64,000 nt of DNA, from contig DATIWB010000013.1 of NCBI GenBank assembly GCA_035519675.1, positions 103,568 to 167,567 of the forward strand, written 5' to 3'. Within the stretch, counting starts at the first letter, position 1, and each line of letters begins with the position of its first letter. A program made the translations under genes and the position numbers. The stretch is from RPRB01 sp035519675. Lineage in GTDB: Bacteria > Myxococcota > Myxococcia > Myxococcales > Myxococcaceae. The notes beneath the pieces were generated by a model. It was not told the DNA's origin and made no database searches. It saw only the letters and a program-made list of their open reading frames with translations. Below are positions 17,191 to 28,187 of the stretch, piece by piece.

Positions 17191-20100
17191 ATGCTCCTGG
17201 CCATCGCCGGCTTCGAGGTGAGGCAGCGGCTGCAGCGCGTCTCGACCTACGTCTACTTCGCGGTGTTCCTCGCTCTGGCGGCGTTCTTCATCCTCGCCGC
17301 AGGGGGCGCCATCCCCAACGCCACGGTGGACTTCGGCACCGGGGGGAAGGTGGACATCAACTCGCCGTACTCGCTGGCGATGCTGATGACGCTGATCGCC
17401 AGCTTCACCGTGGTGATCACCGCGGCGATCGCCGGACGCGCCACCCACCAGGACATCGACGCCAACACCACGCCGCTGCTCTTCACCCGCCCCATCAGCC
17501 GGGCGCAGTACCTGGGCGGGCGCTTCCTCGGCGCGCTCTCGGTCATCCTGGTGCTCTCGCTGGCCATCGGGCTCGGGACCTGGCTCGCCACCTGGCTGCC
17601 CTGGATGCCCGCCTCGCGCCTGGGTCCACAGCGGTTGGTGGCCTACGTCGTCCCCTACCTCCTGGTGGTGATCCCCGACATGCTGCTGATGGCCTCGGTG
17701 TTCTTCGCCCTGGCCGTGCTCACCCGGCGCATGCTCCCGGTGTACGTGGGCGCCATCGTGGCCCTGCTCGGCTACTTCATCGGGGTCAACCTGGCCGGTG
17801 ACGTCGAGCGGCGCACCCTGGCCGCGCTGGTGGACCCGTTCGGCCTCCTGGCAGTGGACAGCGTGACCCACTACTGGTCCATCGCCGAGAAGAACACCCG
17901 GCTGCTCGCGCTCCAGGGGGATTTCCTCTGGAACCGGCTGCTGTGGATTGCGGTCGCCGTCTCGCTCTTCGCCTTCACCTACCGGCGCTTCTCGTTTTCC
18001 GTCCCCTCGGCCCCGGCCGCCAGGGGCGCGGGGGAGGTCCCGGAGGAGCACCGCAGGCGCGCGACGGTGCCCGGCGCGCGGCTGGCTTTCTCGGCGCGCG
18101 CCTCCCGCGGGGTGTTCGCCGCTCTGGTGGGCCTCCAGCTCCGGGAGACGGTGAAGAGCGTCTTCTTCGGGGTCATCGTGCTGGCCGGAGTGCTGTTCAT
18201 TGCCTCCACCGCGCCGGCCATCGGGAAGCTCTACGGCACTCCGACCTACCCGGTGACCCGACAGGTCCTCACCGTGGTCGGCGGCTCGTTCGCCACCTTC
18301 ATCCTGGTGGTGCTGACCCTCTACGCCGGCGAGCTGGTGTGGCGCGAGCGCGACGCGGGGATGGCGCAGATCTACGACGCGCTTCCCACGCCCCGCTGGG
18401 CGGTGGTGGCGGCGAAGCTCACCGCGCTGGTGGCCATCGTCGCCCTGCTGCTCCTGGTGGTGGTGGTCGCGGGGGTCACCATCCAGGCGGCGAAGGGATT
18501 CTTCCACTTCGAGCTCGGGCTCTACCTCCGGTCGCTCTACGGCATCTCCTTCGTGCTCTTCGCCTGCCTCTGCTCGCTGGCGGTGCTGGTGCACGTGCTG
18601 ATCGATCAGAAGTACGTGGGCCACTTCGCGATGGTGGTCTTCCTGGTCGTCACGCTCCTCCTTCCGGTCCTGGGCGTCGAGCACCACCTCCTGCGCTACG
18701 CCACCGTGCCGGCCCACCCGTACTCGGACATGAACGGGTACGGGCACTTCGTCGCCCCGATGGCCTGGTTCGAGCTGTACTGGGTCGCGGTGGCGCTCGC
18801 GCTGGCGGTGGTGGCCTACCTCTTCTGGGTGCGGGGCACCCCCCAGACCCTCCGCGAGCGGTGGCGAGAAGCCCGCGCCCGGCTGGATCGCAGGGCGGGC
18901 GCGGTGCTCGGCGTGGCGCTGGCGGTCGCCGCTGGCGCAGGGACGTACATCTTCTGGAACACCAACCTCCGGAACACGTACCGCACCCGCTTCTCACGGG
19001 AGGAGGCCCAGGCGCAGTACGAGAAGCGGTACAAGCAGCGGCTCGGTGCGCTCCCGCTGCCCAAGGTGACCGCGGTCAAGACCCGGGTCGACATCTTCCC
19101 TGCCGAGCGGCGGGTGGAGATCGACGGTGTCGACACCCTGACCAACCGCACCGACCAGCCCATCGACCAGATCGTCGTCCGGCTCCACCCGCGGGCCACC
19201 GTTCGCGCCATCGACTTCCCGGGGGGACAGGAGACCCTGGTCTCGGATGGGGAAACCGGCGTCCATGCCTACCGGCTTCGGCAACCACTCGCCCCGGGCG
19301 CGACGACCGAGCTCGCCTTCCGCCTCACCTACGCCAACCCCGGATTCGAGAACGAGGGGAGCGACACCCGCATCGTGGAGAACGGGACCTTCATCGACGG
19401 CGAGTACCTCCCGGGCCTGGGCTACTTCGCCCAGAAGGAGCTGACCGACAACGAGACCCGGCGCAAGCACGGACTCGGCCCTCGCGAGCGGGCGCTCGAT
19501 CTGGACGACCCCTCGGCCCCGGCCAACAACTACATCACCCACGACGCGGACCGGATCCAGTTCGAGGCCACGGTCAGCACCAGCGCCGATCAGCGGGTGG
19601 TCGCCCCGGGCACCCTGGAGCGGGAGTGGACCGAGGGCGGGCGCCGGTACTTCCACTTCGTGGAGCCGCGACCGATCTTCCACTACCTCGCGTTCCTCTC
19701 GGCGCGGTACGTGGTGGAGCACGACCGGTGGAACGACGTGGCGCTGGAGATCGCCCACCACCCGGACCACACCTACGACGTGCCGAGCATGCGCCGGGGG
19801 ATGAAGGACTCGCTCGAGTACTTCACCCGGGTGTTCGGGCCGTACCAGCATCCGGTGCTCCGGATCGTCGAGTTCCCCGGGTACGCCACCTTCGCCGAAT
19901 CGTTCTCCAGCACCGTCCCCTTCTCGGAGGCCATCGGCTTCGTCGCCGAGGTGGAGAAGGGCCGGCCGGACGCGATCGACTACCCGCTCTACGTCACCGC
20001 CCACGAGGTCGCGCACCACTGGTGGGGACATCAAGTCTTGAGCGCCGATTCGCAGGGCATGACCGCGCTGGTGGAGACCCTCGCCCAGTACTCGGCGCTG

Positions 20101-20772
20101 ATGGTCATGAAGCATGCCTACGGACCACCGGTCATGCGGCGCTTCCTTCGCTACGAGCTGGACCGGTACCTCTCGGGGCGGAGCGCGGAGCGGATGAAGG
20201 AGCTCCCCCTGCTCCGGGTGGAGGACCAGGGCTACATCCACTACTCGAAGGGGAGCCTGGTCATGTACGCCCTCCAGGACCTCATCGGTGAGGACGCGGT
20301 GAACCTGGCGCTCCGGGAGCTGGTGCAGCAGTACGGGGACCGCGGAGCGCCGTACCCGACCTCCCGCGCCCTGCTCGCCGCGCTCCGGCGCCACACCCCG
20401 GAGCGATTTCAGTACTACCTGACCGACCAGTTCGAGCAGATCACCCTGTACGAGAACCGCGCCGTCTCGGCGAAGGCGAGCAAGCGGGGCGACGGCAAGT
20501 ACGAGGTCACCCTGGAGCTGGAGACGAGGAAGGTGCAGGCGGACGCACTCGGCGCCGAGCGCGAGGTTCCGGTCCACGACTGGATCCCGGTGGGGGTACT
20601 GGACGCCAAGGGAGAGGCACTGGCGCTCGAGACGCGGCAGCTCGACGGAGCGCACAGCACCGTCACCCTGGTCACCGACCGGTTGCCGGCGCGGGCGGGC
20701 GTTGACCCCCTCAACGAGCTCATCGACCGCATCCCGGAAGACAACCTGATGCGGGTCACCGTCGCCCCGTGA
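17191..20772 (+). CDS. ABC-2 permease fused to M1-family aminopeptidase
   Basis: A 1193-residue polytopic protein. The first 580 or so residues hold two blocks of about six transmembrane helices each, separated by a soluble linker, as in ABC-2 permeases. From about residue 600 an M1 metallopeptidase domain follows. HEVAH at 938-942 gives the zinc histidines, and the third ligand is a Glu near 962. Bacteroidetes and Deltaproteobacteria carry related ABC/M1 fusions of unknown substrate; coupling export or secretion to peptide trimming is the obvious inference. It is co-transcribed with the ATPase upstream. The peptidase domain probably faces the periplasm. Confidence 0.88.
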   Translation: MLLAIAGFEVRQRLQRVSTYVYFAVFLALAAFFILAAGGAIPNATVDFGTGGKVDINSPYSLAMLMTLIASFTVVITAAIAGRATHQDIDANTTPLLFTRPISRAQYLGGRFLGALSVILVLSLAIGLGTWLATWLPWMPASRLGPQRLVAYVVPYLLVVIPDMLLMASVFFALAVLTRRMLPVYVGAIVALLGYFIGVNLAGDVERRTLAALVDPFGLLAVDSVTHYWSIAEKNTRLLALQGDFLWNRLLWIAVAVSLFAFTYRRFSFSVPSAPAARGAGEVPEEHRRRATVPGARLAFSARASRGVFAALVGLQLRETVKSVFFGVIVLAGVLFIASTAPAIGKLYGTPTYPVTRQVLTVVGGSFATFILVVLTLYAGELVWRERDAGMAQIYDALPTPRWAVVAAKLTALVAIVALLLLVVVVAGVTIQAAKGFFHFELGLYLRSLYGISFVLFACLCSLAVLVHVLIDQKYVGHFAMVVFLVVTLLLPVLGVEHHLLRYATVPAHPYSDMNGYGHFVAPMAWFELYWVAVALALAVVAYLFWVRGTPQTLRERWREARARLDRRAGAVLGVALAVAAGAGTYIFWNTNLRNTYRTRFSREEAQAQYEKRYKQRLGALPLPKVTAVKTRVDIFPAERRVEIDGVDTLTNRTDQPIDQIVVRLHPRATVRAIDFPGGQETLVSDGETGVHAYRLRQPLAPGATTELAFRLTYANPGFENEGSDTRIVENGTFIDGEYLPGLGYFAQKELTDNETRRKHGLGPRERALDLDDPSAPANNYITHDADRIQFEATVSTSADQRVVAPGTLEREWTEGGRRYFHFVEPRPIFHYLAFLSARYVVEHDRWNDVALEIAHHPDHTYDVPSMRRGMKDSLEYFTRVFGPYQHPVLRIVEFPGYATFAESFSSTVPFSEAIGFVAEVEKGRPDAIDYPLYVTAHEVAHHWWGHQVLSADSQGMTALVETLAQYSALMVMKHAYGPPVMRRFLRYELDRYLSGRSAERMKELPLLRVEDQGYIHYSKGSLVMYALQDLIGEDAVNLALRELVQQYGDRGAPYPTSRALLAALRRHTPERFQYYLTDQFEQITLYENRAVSAKASKRGDGKYEVTLELETRKVQADALGAEREVPVHDWIPVGVLDAKGEALALETRQLDGAHSTVTLVTDRLPARAGVDPLNELIDRIPEDNLMRVTVAP

Positions 20773-20803
20773 GCCGGCCTTCGCCGGGTGCGGCCGCCCT
20801 GAC

Positions 20804-21460
20804 CTAGCGGCGGACGAGGGCGAGCCGCACCCCGAGCGCCACCAGGACGCTCCCGGTGATGCGCTCGCGCCAGGCGCCCGCCGCCACCCTCCGCCCCGTC
20901 CGGGCGGCGACCACCGCCACCAGCGAGTCGCCGATCACCCCCAGCGTGGCCAGGACCAGGCCGAGCACCAGGAACTGGACGAAGACGCCGCCGCGCTCCG
21001 GCCGCACGAACTGCGGCAGGAAGGCGAGGAAGAAGACCGCCACCTTTGGATTCAGCAGCCCGGTGAGGGCGCCGTGAGCCAGCAGCCGCGCGCTCTGGAC
21101 GCGTGGGGTCTCGGCAGTGGCCCGGTCCGGCGCGGCCACCGGGCGTGCGCCGAGGGTCCCGGCCACCATCCGCGTCCCCAGCAGGACCAGGTAGACCGCA
21201 CCGACCAGCTTCACCACGGTGAAGGCGGTCGCCGAGGCGAGCAGCAGCGCCGAGAGCCCGAGCGCGGCGGCGACGGTGTGTGCGAGCGTGCCGAGATTCA
21301 GCCCGACGCTGGTCAGCAGCCCGGCGCGCACGCCGCCCTGGAGGGTCCGGACCATCACCAGCGCCTGACCCGGGCCGGGGGCGGCCACCAGCGCCGCGGC
21401 GGTGGCCAGGTAGGTGCCAAAGGTCGCGGCGTCGAACAGCTCCCAGGGGGCCCAGTGCAT
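20804..21460 (-). CDS. LysE/RhtB-family amino acid exporter
   Basis: A 218-residue membrane protein with about six helices. It has the LysE-type N-terminal segment AAPGPGQALVMV, TSVGLNLGTLAH, and the later GLLNPKVAVFFLAFLPQF, which mark the family. ATG at 21460 gives the normal length; an upstream in-frame ATG would add 34 Arg-rich residues and was rejected. The MarR regulator gene lies 98 bases upstream on the same strand and probably controls export. Confidence 0.88.
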   Translation of the reverse strand: MHWAPWELFDAATFGTYLATAAALVAAPGPGQALVMVRTLQGGVRAGLLTSVGLNLGTLAHTVAAALGLSALLLASATAFTVVKLVGAVYLVLLGTRMVAGTLGARPVAAPDRATAETPRVQSARLLAHGALTGLLNPKVAVFFLAFLPQFVRPERGGVFVQFLVLGLVLATLGVIGDSLVAVVAARTGRRVAAGAWRERITGSVLVALGVRLALVRR

Positions 21461-21558
21461 GGCCGGCCGCTCTAATCGGACGCTCGCGGTGGCGCATCCT
21501 CTCGTCCGCCGCCGACCGTGGTGATGCGCGGGAACAGTGCGGCGCCGTGAGCGCGGAC

Positions 21559-22041
21559 TCAATCGAACCAGCCCCGTCCCTCACGCGGAACCCATGCCGG
21601 AAGGCGGTCGACCTCGCGGACCAGCGCGGTGACGAGCGCGCGCCCGAATTCGGAGCGCAAGGTCTCGTCCACCGCGTGCCAGATCGGCTCGAGCAGCTCG
21701 AGGTGCATCGTTCCTGCAGGCTCCAAGACCCACGCGGAGAACCGCCATCGCTGCGGCCGGCTCACCACTCCTCGCCCCTCGAGTCGCGCCAGCGACCGGC
21801 CCGTCGGACCCGGGTCGAGCCGCAGACGACGCGCCAGCGCGAATGTCCCTGCCGGCCCCTCCTCCCACAGCGTCAGCATGAGCTGGAACTCCGTGAGCGT
21901 GATTCCATGACCCGCCAGCACCCGATCCAGTCGGCGGCTGGCGTACCGGCTCAGCATCCGGAGCGTCGTGCAGACGCAGGCATCCGGAATCTCGGACCAG
22001 CTCGGGTCAACCGCCCCCGGAATGCGGAGCTTGCGACGCAC
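21559..22041 (-). CDS. MarR-family transcriptional regulator
   Basis: About 160 residues when started at GTG 22041, normal for MarR. The frame is open up to an ATG at 22248, which would add a low-complexity Arg/Ala extension. The N-terminal CVC (residues 22-24) followed by TLRMLSRYASRRLDRVLAGHGITLTEFQLM is typical of a MarR subgroup. The winged helix follows, with LARRLRLDPGPTGRSLARLEGRGVV. AGGT lies just before the GTG. It is upstream of, and co-oriented with, the LysE-type exporter. The paired cysteines could make it redox-responsive; that is inference. Confidence 0.8.
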   Translation of the reverse strand: MRRKLRIPGAVDPSWSEIPDACVCTTLRMLSRYASRRLDRVLAGHGITLTEFQLMLTLWEEGPAGTFALARRLRLDPGPTGRSLARLEGRGVVSRPQRWRFSAWVLEPAGTMHLELLEPIWHAVDETLRSEFGRALVTALVREVDRLPAWVPREGRGWFD

Positions 22042-22600
22042 CCGACCTGGCGGGTGCGACTCCCGTGCCCGCGGCGCTGCAGCCCGCCCCGCCTCCAGCG
22101 TCCGGCCGCGAGCCGGGGGCGCCACGGCGCCACCTCCCGCTCCTCCCGCGCTCCGAGAATCTCGCTCCGAGTGCGGTTTTTGCTCCTTCAACCCCGCGGA
22201 ATTGCGTTCGGCCTGTTCACCCCGAGGCCAGGTTGGAGCTATAGCCACAACCAGGACGCAGAGTGTGGCGCGACGCGCGTCAAGTCACTGAATTTCCGTC
22301 CGCGCATTTCACTGATGTTCCATCTTCGCGGAGCGTGCCCGGGTGCTCCTCGCCGGTCTCCCCGGCCGACCTCGGCACTCGGTGTTTGCGGCGTCGGGCA
22401 CCCGGTTCGCGGCGCCCGTCGCTTCCGGGACCCCGCAGCGGCCGGCGTCGCCTCGTGGCGGGCCCGCGTGTCTGCCGTGAGAGACCCCGCCAGGGCGGCT
22501 GCGGAGGCCAGCGACGTCCAGGCGTGGAGTCGCACCCCCCCGGTCCCCGGCTTCCGCAGAGGCCTGACCCACGCCGCTGACCGAGCGCCGTGCGGACGGG
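22042..22600. other. gene-poor segment between pcrA and the MarR gene
   Basis: No convincing gene was seen here. Bases 22240-22325 are clearly richer in A+T than their surroundings and hold two near-identical 13-mers, TCACTGAATTTCC (22285) and TCACTGATGTTCC (22309), 24 bases apart, a possible operator or promoter region for the leftward MarR-LysE genes. The rest is high G+C without recognisable features. Confidence 0.4.
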
Positions 22601-24874
<2,274 letters not shown>

Positions 24875-24954
24875 CGGAGCCGGGCACCCTCTCATTCCTG
24901 CGTCCTGGATTCCAGGCGGCGCGCGTACGGGGACGGCGGGGGGGACAGGCGCCG

Positions 24955-25326
24955 TCAGAGCCCGCTGAGGTTGCTGGTCCAGATCGGGTTGTGCGACCGC
25001 CGCTGATCCCGCGCGATGACGAACCGGGACTTCACCAGGCCGAGGGCGACCTTGCCGATGACGTCCTTGGCGACCGTTCCCCGGTAGTGGGAGACGGTCC
25101 GGGCGAGCCGCAGCTCGTGCTCGAAGACCACCACCGGCTCCCAGCTCCAGGTCACGCTCTCGGGCGTCCCGTCGGCGGACTCGGTGAGGGTGACCCACCC
25201 GACGATGGGGAGGAACGAGACCAGACCCTGGCTGCCGTCCGCGCTCTCGCAGAGAAGCGTCTTCAGCCCGAGATCTCCGGGGGTGACCGCGCTGCACGCG
25301 GTCCGGGGGCGTGCCGGCTCGGTCAT
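24955..25326 (-). CDS. conserved hypothetical protein, pair member B
   Basis: A 123-residue soluble protein with no signal peptide or membrane helix. It has three cysteines or so near the N-terminus and a mixed strand/helix composition (VGWVTLTESADG, VTWSWEPVVVFEHELRLA). The family was not recognised. ATG 25326 overlaps the stop of the preceding gene (ATGA), so both are translated together. The 81-base gap to pcrA may still allow co-transcription with it. Confidence 0.6.
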   Translation of the reverse strand: MTEPARPRTACSAVTPGDLGLKTLLCESADGSQGLVSFLPIVGWVTLTESADGTPESVTWSWEPVVVFEHELRLARTVSHYRGTVAKDVIGKVALGLVKSRFVIARDQRRSHNPIWTSNLSGL

Positions 25327-25580
25327 TGCGCGCTCCTCCAGCGGAAGGCCAGCCGCGGCCCCTGCGGCAGGGACTCGCGCTCGAACCGGACGAGGACCGG
25401 CGCACGGCCGACATCGTCGGCGACGCGCACCTGGATCACGCCATTCCGGGTTCCCTCGGGGCACCCCGGCCAGGCGCAGACGAGCAGCGCTTCGCCGTGG
25501 AGCGGGTGGCGCTGCCGGAGGTGATTGCAGCGCGCGACACCGCGGCCCCAGAGGGACACCGGCACTTCAGAAACGGACAT
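25323..25580 (-). CDS. conserved hypothetical protein, pair member A
   Basis: An 85-residue protein starting at ATG 25580, with GGAG upstream. It contains CNHLRQRHPLHGEALLVCAWPGC, with three Cys and several His that could bind a metal, then basic strands VLVRFERESL. No known family was recognised. It is divergent from the methyltransferase gene and overlaps pair member B by 4 bases. Confidence 0.6.
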   Translation of the reverse strand: MSVSEVPVSLWGRGVARCNHLRQRHPLHGEALLVCAWPGCPEGTRNGVIQVRVADDVGRAPVLVRFERESLPQGPRLAFRWRSAQ

Positions 25581-25795
25581 GTGAGCTCCGGACCTCGGGT
25601 TGCCCGGCAAACCGGGTCGGGAAGTCTCGGCCCCGGGTCTAACACCTATCGTTTGCACCGGCATTGTTCGCCCGTCGGTGCTCCCGCGTTCCGGCGCAGA
25701 GGAATCCAGCGGGGACCGATCCCCACCCGGCGTCGCCACGCCCACGTCGTAGAGTCGTGGGCGCTCGGAGCACATGACTCCGGCGGGAGCAGAGA

Positions 25796-26278
25796 ATGGA
25801 TGAGGTGCAGAGCAAACAGGGGGGAGCACGGGTCGCGGTTCCCCCCCCGCTCGTGTTTCTCGGAGCGCTGCTCGCCGGCGTGGCCCTGGATCGGCTCGTC
25901 GCGCGGTGGACGTTGCCGGGCGATGCGGTCGCCCGCGTGGCAGTGGCCGGGCTCACCATCGGCGGAGGCCTCGCGCTCGGGTGGTCCGCGATCCGGCTCT
26001 TCCACCGGACCGGTCAGGACCCCAAGCCGTGGCAGCCGACCCCCGAGCTGGTCTTCGAAGGGCCCTATCGCTTCACGCGGAACCCGATGTACGTCGGCAT
26101 GACGCTCCTCACCATCGGCCTCGGCGCGGCGGCCGGCACGCTCTGGACGCTGCCACTCGCCCTCGCCGCGCTCGGAGCAGTGCACGTGCTCGCGGTGCTT
26201 CCCGAGGAGCGCTACCTCATTGCGAAGTTCGGCGAGCCGTACCGCAAGTACCAGGCCCGGGTCCGCCGCTACCTGTGA
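25796..26278 (+). CDS. isoprenylcysteine carboxyl methyltransferase (ICMT)-like membrane protein
   Basis: A 160-residue protein with about four hydrophobic segments. The C-terminal half carries the ICMT/PEMT-like signature: GPYRFTRNPMYVGM, then LPEERYLIAKFGEPYRKYQARVRRYL. Bacterial members are predicted S-adenosylmethionine-dependent methyltransferases or related phospholipid-modifying proteins of mostly unknown substrate. Normal length; single gene, divergent from the hypothetical pair. Confidence 0.85.
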   Translation: MDEVQSKQGGARVAVPPPLVFLGALLAGVALDRLVARWTLPGDAVARVAVAGLTIGGGLALGWSAIRLFHRTGQDPKPWQPTPELVFEGPYRFTRNPMYVGMTLLTIGLGAAAGTLWTLPLALAALGAVHVLAVLPEERYLIAKFGEPYRKYQARVRRYL

Positions 26279-26483
26279 GGCTGGCTCGGGTCACCTGACC
26301 CGGGGCCGCCGGGGGGCGGCGGGCGGTGCTCCGCTGTCCCACCCGCGGGTTGGCCGAGACACCGGCGCTCGGATGATTCCGGTGATGGACCTGGCTGCGT
26401 CGCCTCAATAGGGAACAGCGCGCTCGATGGTGGGCACGCGTGTCGAGTGGCCGGACGGGGGACGGTCCGGAGGTCGTCTCGCG

Positions 26484-26696
26484 ATGAAGCTGTTCTCGTT
26501 CGTCATCTGGCTTCTGTGGGCGGCGATCGTCGCCCGCATCCTGCTCGCTCCTTACTGGGGTCTGACCGTGGGTCAGGGGATGGTCCTGCTCCTCGTCGCC
26601 GCACCGGCAGTGGGCGTGCTCGCCTGGATCGGCTCGCTCTTCCGTCACGCGGGGCGGAACGAGCCCGGAGCAGCAGGAGCCAGCTCGAGATTCTGA
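26484..26696 (+). CDS. small two-helix membrane protein
   Basis: A 70-residue protein with two hydrophobic helices (FSFVIWLLWAAIVARILLAPYW and VLLLVAAPAVGVLAWIGSLF) and a basic tail. ATG 26484 is preceded by GGAGG at 11 bases, which decides the start over an upstream ATG at 26427. The family was not recognised and the function is unknown. Confidence 0.55.
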   Translation: MKLFSFVIWLLWAAIVARILLAPYWGLTVGQGMVLLLVAAPAVGVLAWIGSLFRHAGRNEPGAAGASSRF

Positions 26697-26768
26697 ACCA
26701 GCGGCTGGACCGGCGAGCACCGATCGTCCGGCCCGGAGCGGAACCGTGGTGCCGGCCAGGGTTCCCCG

Positions 26769-28187
26769 TCACCGGGGTGCGGCGTCGTTCCGCTCGAGAA
26801 CCACCCATCCTCCGCCGCTGGAGATCACCTCCCAGCCCGGACGAGGCGACGCGTCACTCGAGGAGACGAGCGCCCACCGGTCGCTGGAATCCGCTTCCCC
26901 CAGCGTCGCAAAGGGCGCCGGCGCCAGCCTCCGCTCGGCGGCGAGCGCAGAAACCGCCTCCCACTTCGGGGTCGGACTCACGACCGCGATCGTGGTCCCC
27001 GCAGGCAGGCGATCGAGAACGGTCCGGAGTGGACCCGCCGCGACACAGCGTGGCCTCCACAGGTGCCCCAGCCCGAAGAGGCTGGCGACGAAAAGGCACA
27101 GCGTGAGCGCGGCACATCCGCGCTCGGTCCAGCGGAGGGCACCTGTGGCGTCCTGCGAGAAGAGACGGCGAAGCGCCAGTGCCCCGAAGACGGAGAGCAA
27201 TGGAAATACGACGTAGACATGGTGCGCGACCTTTCGCAGCGGCAGCGTCAGGAACAGCAGGATGAGTGCGCAGCTGAGCGCGACGAGCGTCAGGTTGCCG
27301 TCGCGAGGACGACGTCGCCACGCGTCCCGGGCGATGATCCCCACGCCCAGCAGGCACAGGGGAAGCCCGGGCCAGAAGCGTCCCATGGTCACCGCGAGCG
27401 GGAAGGACCAGGGCCTCAACCCATCGGTCCGGGTGCCGAGCGCCGAGGAGACGATCTGCGCCTCGAGATACCCTCGCCACCAGGTCCCCTCCCCGAGGAG
27501 ACGATCGCCGAGGAGGAACAGAGCCGCGGGGGCCGTGGCCAGCAGTGCCCCGGCGACACCGAGGACCAGTGGGCGCAGCCGTCGGTCCAGACCCGCCCGG
27601 GCGAGGCTCGCCGCGCACCAGGGCAGAAGACCAAAGGGCCCCTTCACGACCACTGCGAGCGCCGCACAGGCCACCCCCGCCCAGGCGGCGCGTCTTCCCA
27701 GGCCCGGGACGAGCAGCGGTACGGCGGAGAGCGTCGCGAAGAGCATGAGCGGGGGATCGAGCCGGGCCGAACCTCCGAGGACGAAGAAGGACTCGGTGGT
27801 CGCCAGAATGCCCATGGCCCCCGCCCCGCCGAGACCACCGCCCAGGGATTGTGCCATCCAGCCGACCAGGGCCAGCGTGCCTAGCGAGTAGAGGCTCCCC
27901 ACCAGGACGAGGCCCCCTTCGCCGACGGCCCGGATCGCGAGCGCGTCCGGCCAGAAGACGAAGGGCAGATGCTCGCGGAACATCGGGTGGACGCGCGGCA
28001 AGTAGCGAAGCGAAAGCCAGGCATGGTCTTCGGCGAGGTTTCGAGCGACGACCCGGTAGAGCTGCGCGTCGGAGTCATCCCGATGCCCTCCCGAAGGCAA
28101 GAGCAGCAGGACCGTGCCCAGGGCCAGGCACGCCAACCACCCGAACCTCGAAAGTCGTTCGCGACTGGATCCGACCCCGCCGGTCAT
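26769..28187 (-). CDS. ArnT/PMT-like glycosyltransferase (GT39/GT83-type membrane protein)
   Basis: A 472-residue polytopic protein with about ten helices. The first periplasmic loop has the acidic motif RDDSDAQLYRVVARNLAEDHAWLSLRY, followed by HPMFREHLPFVFW, the pattern of GT-C enzymes such as ArnT and protein mannosyltransferases that use polyprenyl-phosphate sugars. The C-terminal soluble part is short. ATG 28187 overlaps the O-antigen ligase stop (ATGA). Together they suggest surface polysaccharide or lipid A decoration. Acceptor and sugar unknown. Confidence 0.8.
   Translation of the reverse strand: MTGGVGSSRERLSRFGWLACLALGTVLLLLPSGGHRDDSDAQLYRVVARNLAEDHAWLSLRYLPRVHPMFREHLPFVFWPDALAIRAVGEGGLVLVGSLYSLGTLALVGWMAQSLGGGLGGAGAMGILATTESFFVLGGSARLDPPLMLFATLSAVPLLVPGLGRRAAWAGVACAALAVVVKGPFGLLPWCAASLARAGLDRRLRPLVLGVAGALLATAPAALFLLGDRLLGEGTWWRGYLEAQIVSSALGTRTDGLRPWSFPLAVTMGRFWPGLPLCLLGVGIIARDAWRRRPRDGNLTLVALSCALILLFLTLPLRKVAHHVYVVFPLLSVFGALALRRLFSQDATGALRWTERGCAALTLCLFVASLFGLGHLWRPRCVAAGPLRTVLDRLPAGTTIAVVSPTPKWEAVSALAAERRLAPAPFATLGEADSSDRWALVSSSDASPRPGWEVISSGGGWVVLERNDAAPR

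Noticed and set aside
18994..20655. Long antisense frame over the M1 peptidase domain
   Set aside because: Shadow of a gene with intact zinc motif; composition dominated by Val, Leu, Arg and Gly without domain marks.
22239..22535. Minus-strand frame with a signal-peptide-like start
   Set aside because: The remaining sequence is Arg/Pro/Ala-rich without domain features, and its end lies in the probable promoter region of the MarR gene.
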